Shown: one piece after another, positions 7,202 to 12,942 of the stretch
How the letters are laid out: every line of letters starts with the position of its first letter
Position numbering within the stretch: position 1 is the stretch's first letter
From: Stigonema sp964246695
Lineage (GTDB): Bacteria > Cyanobacteriota > Cyanobacteriia > Cyanobacteriales > Nostocaceae
Direction: 5' to 3'
NCBI GenBank assembly: GCA_964246695.1
Contig: CAXTSI010000253.1
Location: 1 to 12,942 of the forward strand
DNA: 12,942 nucleotides
Translations under genes and position numbers: made by a program
The notes under the pieces: generated by a model
What the model was told of the DNA's origin: nothing
The model's database searches: none
What the model saw: the letters and a program-made list of their open reading frames with translations, nothing else

Positions 7202-9127
7202 GTGATTAAACCACAGATAGCATCTTATGGATCTTGGCGATCGCCCATCACAACAGACTTGATTACTTCGCACTTCTTCGGCTTGGGGGAGATTGCCCTT
7301 GATGGCGAAGACATCTACTGGACCGAGATCCGACCCTGGGATCTCGGTCGGACTGTCATTGTCCGACGAACTGTAGATGGTCAAATTCAGGATGTCACGC
7401 CTGCTCCCTTCAATGTGCGTACCCGCGTCCATGAGTACGGCGGTGGTTCTTTCCTCGTTGCCGATCGCACTGTTTACTTTTCCAATGCCGATAATCGCCT
7501 CTATCGTCAGGATATAGGTAACGAACCGCAACCCATCACACCTCTTGCAACTATGCGCTATGCAGATGGTATTGTTGACTTACATCGCAACCGGATTATT
7601 TGCGTGTGCGAGGATCACACCGTTGCAGGACGTGAGCCGATTAACACGTTGGTCAGCATCGGACTGGAGGGCGATGGAAATCCTCAGTTGTTGGTCTACG
7701 GTAACGACTTTTATGCCTCGCCCCGCCTCAGCCCCGATGGATCTCGCTTGGCTTGGCTGACTTGGAATCATCCAAATATGCCGTGGGATGGTACCCAACT
7801 GTGGGTAGGGGAACTGAACGCAGACGGCATGGGACAGACTCAACAAATTGCTGGTGGTGCAGATGAATCTATCTTCCAACCAGAGTGGTCACCGGATGGC
7901 AACTTGTATTTTATCTCTGACAAAACAGGCTGGTGGAATCTCTATCGTTGGGCAGATGAAAATGTGGAATCGCTTACTCAAATGAAAGCTGAGTTTGGCA
8001 AGCCTCAATGGAACTTAGGGATGTCCACCTATGCCTTCGAGTCAACTAACCGCATCATTTGCACTTATACTCAACAAGGTACTTGGCATTTAGCAAGTCT
8101 GGACACGACAACCGGCGAACTGCAACCACTGGAGGTACCCTACACAGAAATTGATTCCCTCCTAGCAACTCGTGGAAAGGTGGTGTTTCGTGGTGGTTCT
8201 CCTACCCAGCCAACAGCTATTGTCCAGATGGACTTAACGACAGGAAAACTTGAGGTGCTACGCCGCTCAAGTGAAGTGACAATTGATACTGAATATCTTT
8301 CCCAACCCCAGGCAATTGAGTTCCCAACAACCAATGGGCAGACAGCATACGCCTTCTTCTACCCGCCGCAAAACCGTGATTACACTGCCCCAGCAGGTGA
8401 GAAACCTCCCCTGCTGGTCAAAAGCCACGGTGGTCCAACAGCCGCAACTTCCAGCAGCCTCAATTTGAAAATTCAATACTGGACTAGCCGAGGGATTGCG
8501 GTTCTGGATGTGAATTATCGTGGTAGCACAGGCTATGGGCGCGAGTATCGGCAGCAACTAGATAATCAGTGGGGAATTGTCGATGTGGATGATTGTGTCT
8601 ACGGTGCGCGTTACCTTGTGGAAAGAGGGGAAGTGGATGGCGATCGCCTAGTAATTTCTGGCGGTAGTGCAGGTGGTTATACGACACTTTGTGCCTTAAC
8701 TTTCCGCGACACATTCAAAGCCGGCGCAAGCTACTACGGAGTGAGTGACCTAGAAGCCCTAGCGCGGGATACCCACAAGTTCGAGTCACGGTACTTGGAT
8801 CGTTTGATTGGTGCTTACCCGCAGCAACGTCAGCTTTATCAGGAGCGATCGCCAATCCACTTTACCGACCGTCTTACCTGTCCGGTCATCTTCTTTCAAG
8901 GGTTAGAAGATAAAGTTGTCCCACCCAACCAAGCAGGAGCAATGGTCGAAGCCCTGCGAAGTAAAGGGTTACCTGTGGCGTATGTCATGTTTGAAGGTGA
9001 AGAACATGGCTTCCGCCGTGCTCAAAGCATCAAACGCTCAATGGAAGGGGAAATCTATTTCTACTCACGCATTTTCGGCTTTGAACTTGCTGAACCAGTC
9101 GAACTTTTGGTAATTGAAAACCTTTGA
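7202..9127 (+). CDS. S9 family peptidase (prolyl oligopeptidase / acylaminoacyl-peptidase-like)
   Basis: A 641-residue serine peptidase of the alpha/beta-hydrolase type, cleaving short peptides, presumably in the cytoplasm since no signal peptide is visible. The N-terminal half (about 1-370) is a beta-propeller with repeated LSPDGSRLAW and WSPDGNLYFI-type blades. The C-terminal half is the catalytic domain: SHGGPT (about 405-410) for the oxyanion region, nucleophile Ser489 in GGSAGGY, Asp570 in LEDKVVPP, and His602 in EGEEHGF. All three triad residues are present with normal spacing, so the enzyme should be active. The start is GTG with a good Shine-Dalgarno. Length is normal for the family. 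It is flanked by repeat-rich non-coding DNA on both sides and has no operon partner. Confidence 0.95.
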   Translation: MIKPQIASYGSWRSPITTDLITSHFFGLGEIALDGEDIYWTEIRPWDLGRTVIVRRTVDGQIQDVTPAPFNVRTRVHEYGGGSFLVADRTVYFSNADNRLYRQDIGNEPQPITPLATMRYADGIVDLHRNRIICVCEDHTVAGREPINTLVSIGLEGDGNPQLLVYGNDFYASPRLSPDGSRLAWLTWNHPNMPWDGTQLWVGELNADGMGQTQQIAGGADESIFQPEWSPDGNLYFISDKTGWWNLYRWADENVESLTQMKAEFGKPQWNLGMSTYAFESTNRIICTYTQQGTWHLASLDTTTGELQPLEVPYTEIDSLLATRGKVVFRGGSPTQPTAIVQMDLTTGKLEVLRRSSEVTIDTEYLSQPQAIEFPTTNGQTAYAFFYPPQNRDYTAPAGEKPPLLVKSHGGPTAATSSSLNLKIQYWTSRGIAVLDVNYRGSTGYGREYRQQLDNQWGIVDVDDCVYGARYLVERGEVDGDRLVISGGSAGGYTTLCALTFRDTFKAGASYYGVSDLEALARDTHKFESRYLDRLIGAYPQQRQLYQERSPIHFTDRLTCPVIFFQGLEDKVVPPNQAGAMVEALRSKGLPVAYVMFEGEEHGFRRAQSIKRSMEGEIYFYSRIFGFELAEPVELLVIENL

Positions 9128-9137
9128 CCATTTTTTT

Positions 9138-9310
9138 AATTAAAAATTAAAAATTAAAAATTAAAAATTGGATTTGTTTTTAATTGCTCAGTTGGGTACA
9201 GGTTGCCCTGTTTTTAAACATGGAAAACAAAAAAAATGCATTGCATCGATTTTTACGATCAAGCGAATTCATTCGTGGGGTCTTTAATTTTGCATTTTGA
9301 ATTTTGAATT
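9138..9310. repeat. Paired A/T-rich heptamer repeats downstream of the peptidase gene
   Basis: AATTAAA is repeated four times plus AATT at 9138-9169. At 9286-9310 AATTTTG, CATTTTG, AATTTTG and AATT form a second array with roughly inverse composition. Together they resemble the heptamer arrays frequent in cyanobacterial intergenic DNA. The DNA between them (9170-9285) shows no coding pattern. Confidence 0.65.
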
Positions 9311-9333
9311 ATTTTGACTTCTTGGATCAAATT

Positions 9334-9420
9334 TCATTTAAACGGATTCACAATCTCTAATTGACCAGCCACTATTAACCCATGCTGCATATCTTCAGAA
9401 TAGAGAATACTTGCTGCTAA
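9334..9420 (-). pseudogene. PIN-domain (VapC-like) C-terminal remnant
   Basis: A 28-codon stretch with no start encodes ILYSEDMQHGLIVAGQ followed by LEIVNPFK and a stop at 9334-9336. SEDMQHG followed by a short strand and I-x-NPF is the usual ending of PIN-domain ribonuclease toxins; the Asp is one of their acidic active-site positions. The rest of the domain is not found upstream: a stop precedes it and the next DNA does not continue the family. It appears to be the relic of an older toxin gene, next to the intact pair at 9562-10112. Confidence 0.5.
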
Positions 9421-9561
9421 CTACCCATTCCACCTTCGCCCGATCCTTGGTAGGATCTGCATGACAGCGATCGCCCGATGTCTCCCGATCGCTCTATGGT
9501 TATTTGGCATGTCTGCTGCTTTGTTGCTAAACTCTATATAGTCCCTATCCTGGATGAAATT

Positions 9562-9789
9562 ATGGCATCTGTCGAGCAAGTCATGAAAGAAGCTTTATCG
9601 TTGCCTAGTGCATCGAGAGCGTTGTTGGCAGAGAAGCTGGTTGAAAGTCTTGAGTTTGATGTAGACGACACACTCCAAAAACTTTGGGTAACTGAAGCCA
9701 AGAAGCGTCGAGATGAAGTCCGAAGCGGTGCAGTTCAACCCATTCCTGGAGAGGAAGCGTTAGCTAGGGTAAGACAACTTCTAGAGTAA
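9562..9789 (+). CDS. Antitoxin, TIGR02574 / Unstab_antitox addiction-module protein
   Basis: A 75-residue protein, MASVEQVMKEALSLPSASRA followed by LLAEKLVESLE, then a polar half ending PIPGEEALARVRQLLE. This is the standard pattern of TIGR02574 (PF09720) antitoxins, which bind and neutralise a ParE/RelE toxin encoded just downstream. The ATG at 9562 is chosen because the family starts there; the same frame is open back to an ATG at 9478, but the extra residues come from DNA with a GCGATCGC site and do not match. GGA at 9552-9554 may serve as the ribosome binding site, and TATAGT at 9537-9542 as a -10 box. The stop overlaps the toxin start (TAATG), so translation is coupled. It probably represses its own promoter with the toxin, as related pairs do. 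Confidence 0.88.
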   Translation: MASVEQVMKEALSLPSASRALLAEKLVESLEFDVDDTLQKLWVTEAKKRRDEVRSGAVQPIPGEEALARVRQLLE

Positions 9790-10112
9790 TGAAATACGTC
9801 TTTCACCCAGCAGCATTGACTGAATATAGTGAAGCGGTCAAGTTTTACGCAGAGCGTCGGGTTGAATTGGCACAGGCATTTATTAATGCGGTTGAGGATG
9901 CAATTTTCCGAATCGTCCAGTCACCAAATCGTTGGGCTGCTGTTGATGAAGACATTCGTCGATGTCTAACGCGCAAATTTCCCTATGGAGTTTTATACAC
10001 CCTTGAGGAAGATCACATTTTGATTGTGGCGGTCATGCACTGTAGCCGCGAACCAGGATACTGGAAAGAGCGTGTTAGAGAAAAACCACCTGATGGAGAT
10101 AATGAACTTTAG
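9789..10112 (+). CDS. ParE/RelE family toxin
   Basis: A 107-residue protein with the ParE pattern: FHPAALTEYSEAVKFYAER at the N-terminus, AFINAVEDAIFRIVQSPNRW in the middle, then RRCLTRKFPYGVLYTLEEDHILIVAVMHCSREPGYW. The RKFPYGVLY strand and the late V-x-H-x-R strand are hallmarks of the RelE/ParE fold. ParE members poison DNA gyrase and RelE members cleave mRNA on the ribosome; the sequence fits the ParE side better, but the target is inferred. Its ATG shares one base with the antitoxin stop. Length is normal and the frame intact, so this looks like the only functional toxin-antitoxin pair in the window. The last dozen residues are polar and probably disordered. Confidence 0.9.
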   Translation: MKYVFHPAALTEYSEAVKFYAERRVELAQAFINAVEDAIFRIVQSPNRWAAVDEDIRRCLTRKFPYGVLYTLEEDHILIVAVMHCSREPGYWKERVREKPPDGDNEL

Positions 10113-10182
10113 AAGTAAAACGGGTTTGACATTAAGCAAAGCTGCCTCTAGAATCATAGACTTTCTCCTGATCAAGGATTAG

Positions 10183-10236
10183 TACCGGACGACTAAAGTC
10201 GCGGCTACACAAACAAAGTCCGCCTGCGCGGACTCT
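10183..10236. repeat. Palindromic dispersed repeat abutting the WD40 remnant
   Basis: CGACT (10190-10194) pairs with AGTCG (10197-10201), and AGTCCGC (10217-10223) pairs with GCGGACT (10228-10234) around a CTGC loop. The arrangement CGACTAAAGTCGCGGCTACA...AGTCCGCCTGCGCGGACT is a very common dispersed repeat in filamentous cyanobacteria. It ends four bases before the first ATG of the WD40 remnant. Confidence 0.65.
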
Positions 10237-10239
10237 AAG

Positions 10240-10410
10240 ATGCTTGCTTCTGCCAGTGCCGACAACACGGTGAAACTGTGGAGGCTGGATTTTGATTATT
10301 TATTCAAGGAAGGGTGTAATTTTCTCCGCGAGTATTTTAAAACCAATTCTCCTGATGATGAGAGCGACTTGAATCTGTGCGATGGTGTTATATCAAGTCC
10401 GGATAAATAG
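10240..10410 (+). pseudogene. C-terminal remnant of a WD40-repeat protein
   Basis: 56 codons from ATG 10240 to TAG 10408-10410 encode LASASADNTVKLWRLDFDYL, then FKEGCNFLREYFKTN. The first part is the end of a WD40 blade (D-N-T-V-K-L-W); the second is the tail that often follows the last blade in large cyanobacterial WD40 NTPase or kinase proteins. Blade sequence normally continues upstream with SPDG-type text, but here the DNA changes abruptly into the palindromic repeat, so the rest of the gene was lost at or near that boundary. No promoter or ribosome binding site; unlikely to be expressed as a functional protein. Confidence 0.65.
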
Positions 10411-10741
10411 TTATAGTTGAAATCACCGTGGTCGGGTAGCAGGACTAGATGAGGTTGAACCGAGATCTTTGTATATTCAGAAATTAAGGCTCTTAACAGT
10501 TGTTCTAGAGAATTTGTCAAGGGACTTTCAAACGAACCGCACCAGACGCAGAGAACACAGAGGAGGAGAGTAGAGAGAGGATTTCTTACGTAAATTCTGT
10601 ACTCTTTAATACTAGCAGCATTTCATTCTATATATTGCTTTTGTTTCCTCCTCTCTTTTTTCTCTTTTCTTCGCGTTCTTGGCGCCTAGCCTTCGGCTTC
10701 TGCTTCGCAGTACGCGGTTCATTTCTCCTAAAACCTGAACA
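10411..10741. other. Repeat-rich intergenic region without a recognised gene
   Basis: Contains AACGAACCGCACCAGACGC (10532-10550) and, on the other side, CGCGTTCTTGGCG (about 10669-10681) and TACGCGGTTCATTT (about 10711-10724), which are arms of the common cyanobacterial repeat also seen at 61-82. Small hairpins GCCTTCGGC and CTGCTTCGCAG lie in 10688-10712. A minus-strand frame at 10296-10520 (…LEQLLRALISEYTKISVQP…) is protein-like in its first 45 codons but unrecognised, starts with TTG, and runs antisense through the WD40 remnant. Confidence 0.45.
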
Positions 10742-11517
10742 CTAAGCAACAAAATACTGCTTAAGTATATACGCAATAACTTCACAAAATGGCGTGTATC
10801 GTCCCTCTGCATCTAATGCCAAAAAGCCTTGAGTCAGCTGCTGTATTTCTGCATCATTCAAACCTTGAATAGCCTGCAAGGCAGCATCAATCGCTGTACG
10901 TCGCAGTTTTCTCAACTTACTAATGTCAAGTGCTAGCTTGGCGATCGTTGTTTTAGCAGCAGCTTGCTTATCTAGATCATCTGTGGGCAGGATTTCTCCA
11001 AATCCAGAGTACTTAAAGAAGTCTTCACAACTCGGATTTAAGGGAGAAACCATCAACTCCTCATCATACCAAGCACGTTTTGTATGTCCGCAATGTAATG
11101 GTACACGAGGTTTTTTTTCATCTTCACCTTGACATGAAGCTATTAAATTAGTGTACTCAAATGTTAAGTTTTTATAAACACTCTTAGGCTGGAAATGTTC
11201 AATATCTGATATCTTGCACCATTCTCAACAAGACCAAAAAAACCGGGTTTCTCAACCAAAAATATAGGGTTTGACCATTAGTCATTCTCAAGAAACCCGG
11301 TTTTTCACCCAGGTGCAAGATGTGAGATATGACATTGCTTTCTGCTGATAGGTCTACTACAGTAGCAACAAATATAACCTTGCTCCTGTAGCAGTGACTG
11401 ATACACATCATTTTTCACTGATTGAGTGAATGATTTTCAATTAGGTGTTTTATTGCCAAGCCTTTTGTTCCATTCAGTTAAGCTACGTGGTTCCTTACTT
11501 TTTTGGATATATTTCAT
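10742..11517 (-). pseudogene. ptuB: Septu HNH nuclease PtuB, inactivated
   Basis: PtuB is the HNH nuclease effector of Septu anti-phage systems, paired with ATPase PtuA. Here the ATG (11515-11517) overlaps the ptuA stop as ATGA. The N-terminal part reads MKYIQKSKEPRSLTEWNKR, then a TGA at codon 27 (11437-11439) where Trp is expected after Asn, then YICCYCSRPISRKQCH. The frame is then broken by an inserted element (11206-11326). Beyond it the protein resumes as IEHFQPKSVYKNLTFEY, TNLIASC, LHCGHTKRAWYDEELMVSPLN and a helical tail to 10742. Removing the element plus one 4-bp duplication leaves exactly 217 codons including the stop and rejoins CCYC...CHIEHFQPK without a gap. With both a stop and an insertion the nuclease cannot be made full length. 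A partial product from an internal TTG/ATG near 11056 would lack the HNH core. Confidence 0.85.
11206..11326. mobile_element. MITE inserted in ptuB
   Basis: Ends CTGATATCTTGCACC (11206-11220) and GGTGCAAGATGTGAG (11312-11326) are inverted repeats, 12 of 15 positions matching. Inside, AAAAACCGGGTTTCT (11238-11252) is the exact complement of AGAAACCCGGTTTTT (11291-11305), so the whole 121 bp folds into a long hairpin. ATAT flanks it on both sides (11202-11205 and 11327-11330). The duplication may equally be TA with a 123-bp element (11205-11327), which would fit an IS630/mariner-type mover. No coding capacity. The AAACCCGG core is familiar to me from other Nostocales intergenic repeats. Confidence 0.85.
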
Positions 11518-12899
11518 CTCTGAAGAATTTCCTTGCGTCTGATAAGTACATCTGCTCTGACAAACTCTGGATCATCTTCTCCAATTTCACTTACTAAATA
11601 TTGACGCAATTGCCGAGCACTATCCAGATTTCCTTCATCAATAAATCGAAACAAATTAACAATATTTTCCTTAATTTCTGGTGGACGTTCTGGAACACCC
11701 ATAATGTCTTCTAAAATCTGATTACTATCTCTGCCGAAGGAACTTTCTGGTTGCTGGGTGATAATACCTTCATCTGTCTTCTCTAAAAGGTAAATTCCCT
11801 CTGGTTTAACATGACTAACTACCTGCGGCGAATGGGTGGTAACAATGAACTGACAATTGGGGAATGTTTTTGCTAGCGCTGGAACCATTTGCCTTTGCCA
11901 TTGTGGATGTAGGTGCAGTTCGATTTCATCAATTAAAACAACACCATCACCTTGGAGTGGATCTGGTAAACCAGGGTTGGCGATCGCCAAGCGCCTTGCC
12001 AAATCACCCACCATTGCCAATAAGCATTTCTCGCCATCTGATAGCTGATCAATTATCAGTTCCTGACCTTGTTTTTCCACAGTCATTCGCAGCGGAGAAC
12101 GCCTGACCCGTAAGTTCTCAAAACCTGGCAATAGTGAATGAATCGCTTGTCTAACTGCCGTTAGCTGCCAGTTTTGGTAATCAGAATTATTCACTCGTAA
12201 TTCGTTCTCTAAATCTTCTCGATTTCTAAACCATTCAAAAAAGCTCTTGAAGTCGATTCTTCCTCCTGTAAGTGCCTGTTCGTAAGCATCTATTTGCTTA
12301 AACTGAGATTCATCTACAATTTCCAAAGGAATATCAAGAACTGCACGATTCACTGGGTAGTGAACTGCCAAAGGTAAATTTGCTTGCGAACTTGCTTCTA
12401 CTTGAGCGCGTAGTTTTTCAACGACCTCTGCTACCTCTTCTGACATATCGCCACCAGAAATAGTTGAGAGTGCAAATTGCATTTGTTCAGCGAAAGCTTC
12501 CACCAAAGGATTTAGCTTTTCACCTGGACGTTTCTGTTTAATCTTCGCGTTTAAATTCTCCATACTGCTAGCAATAACTTTGTAAGCAGATAACGGATCT
12601 TCTTCCTGGGACTGAGTGAGCGACCAAGTTAATTCCCGCGATTTTATAACAACTTGAATTTCGTTGCGCGTCTCTCTGCTTCCAGATGAGATGTCTTGCT
12701 TGCTCAATGAACGTATTGAGTCAGGGGATGCTTGAATCCGCCCTGTAAATTGCGATAGCAGAATAGCAAGACAATCAAGAATGCTAGATTTTCCGACACC
12801 GTTGATCCCGATAAGTACTGTTGGACCCATCTCATCGAAATCTAATGTCATATCATCGATTCCACGAAATGAGTTTATAATTAGACGCTTAATTTTCAT
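11514..12899 (-). CDS. ptuA: Septu ATPase PtuA (AAA/ABC-type, SMC-like)
   Basis: A 461-residue ATPase of the overcoming-lysogenization / RecF-like kind. It begins MKIKRLIINSFRGIDD, the usual first strand, then Walker A GINGVGKS (31-38). The middle (about 60-270) is helical and charged, the likely dimer and arm region. The ABC signature LSDGEK lies at 286-291, Walker B VVLIDEIELHLHP with Asp324-Glu325, and the switch His356 in TTHSPQVV. All catalytic motifs are intact. The C-terminal 60 residues (about 395-461) match the tail seen in PtuA proteins. In Septu, PtuA forms an oligomer that holds and controls the HNH nuclease PtuB. The pairing with ptuB through a 4-nt ATGA overlap is the main reason for the name over a generic AAA ATPase. 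PtuA/PtuB also occur as retron Ec78-type effectors; no reverse transcriptase is visible, but the window ends 43 nt upstream. Confidence 0.85.
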   Translation of the reverse strand: MKIKRLIINSFRGIDDMTLDFDEMGPTVLIGINGVGKSSILDCLAILLSQFTGRIQASPDSIRSLSKQDISSGSRETRNEIQVVIKSRELTWSLTQSQEEDPLSAYKVIASSMENLNAKIKQKRPGEKLNPLVEAFAEQMQFALSTISGGDMSEEVAEVVEKLRAQVEASSQANLPLAVHYPVNRAVLDIPLEIVDESQFKQIDAYEQALTGGRIDFKSFFEWFRNREDLENELRVNNSDYQNWQLTAVRQAIHSLLPGFENLRVRRSPLRMTVEKQGQELIIDQLSDGEKCLLAMVGDLARRLAIANPGLPDPLQGDGVVLIDEIELHLHPQWQRQMVPALAKTFPNCQFIVTTHSPQVVSHVKPEGIYLLEKTDEGIITQQPESSFGRDSNQILEDIMGVPERPPEIKENIVNLFRFIDEGNLDSARQLRQYLVSEIGEDDPEFVRADVLIRRKEILQR

Positions 12900-12942
12900 T
12901 TAGGCTCATTTTAACTGGACAACACCTTTATCAAAAACGCGG

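Noticed and set aside
7043..7531. A 162-codon minus-strand open frame
   Set aside because: Two thirds lie antisense to the well-supported S9 peptidase gene and the rest crosses a dispersed repeat; no family pattern.
9478..9561. Upstream ATG extending the antitoxin by 28 residues
   Set aside because: The extra residues do not fit TIGR02574 antitoxins, which start at MASVEQVM; the DNA there looks intergenic.
10296..10520. A 74-codon minus-strand frame
   Set aside because: It starts with TTG, is unrecognised, and its second half is antisense to the WD40 remnant; it could be a relic but cannot be supported.
11199..11411. A 70-codon minus-strand frame across the ptuB insertion
   Set aside because: It is an artefact of the MITE joined to a piece of ptuB; it starts inside ptuB and reads through the element in a non-coding frame.
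1..12942. tRNA, rRNA, complete CRISPR array or transposase gene
   Set aside because: I looked for these on both strands and saw no cloverleaf, rRNA core, repeated spacer pattern or DDE-type transposase frame.

Overview
The window looks like accessory chromosome from a filamentous, Nostocales-type cyanobacterium. The octamer GCGATCGC (HIP1) occurs about eleven times by eye. There are heptamer tandem repeats of the kind common in heterocystous cyanobacteria, many short palindromic dispersed repeats, and typical families: DUF29, an S9 peptidase, WD40 remnants and a TIGR02574/ParE toxin-antitoxin pair. All family names come from motif recognition; no search was run.

Layout, left to right. (1) Positions 308-3700 hold a PcrA/UvrD DNA helicase interrupted in helicase motif III by a 356-residue intein (1208-2275) with a GIY-YIG-like domain. 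(2) Positions 3703-3960 are repeats, including a small inverted-repeat element (MITE-like) with a 7-8 bp target duplication. A DUF29 gene (4008-4487) follows. (3) A single orphan CRISPR-type repeat lies at 4721-4757. (4) On the minus strand are a DUF3883-type PD-(D/E)xK nuclease gene (4803-5567) and, 16 nt upstream, a damaged vWA gene (5584-6049). (5) Positions 6050-7201 hold no intact gene, but do hold two decayed minus-strand fragments, one resembling the C-terminus of a DUF2971/AbiGi-like protein, plus heptamer repeats. (6) Positions 7202-9127 encode an intact S9 prolyl-oligopeptidase-family peptidase. (7) Positions 9128-10741 hold a PIN-domain remnant, an intact toxin-antitoxin pair (9562-10112), a palindromic repeat and a WD40 C-terminal remnant. 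(8) Positions 10742-12899, minus strand, hold a Septu-type anti-phage operon: ptuA (ATPase) intact, ptuB (HNH nuclease) dead.

The most informative observation is ptuB. Its first 105 nt or so contain an in-frame TGA where I expect Trp. Further on, its HNH region is split by a 121-123 bp MITE flanked by a duplicated ATAT (or TA). Removing the element and one duplication copy restores a continuous frame with CCYC followed by IEHFQPK, of exactly 217 codons, apart from the TGA. ptuA overlaps ptuB by ATGA and remains open over 461 codons.

Overall the right two thirds read as a decaying defence and mobile-gene region. Septu, the vWA/nuclease pair, AbiGi-like and PIN remnants, a lone CRISPR repeat and one live-looking toxin-antitoxin pair sit among small repeats, beside housekeeping-like genes (pcrA, S9 peptidase). 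I see no clearly new system. The closest candidate is the vWA plus DUF3883 pair at 4803-6049.
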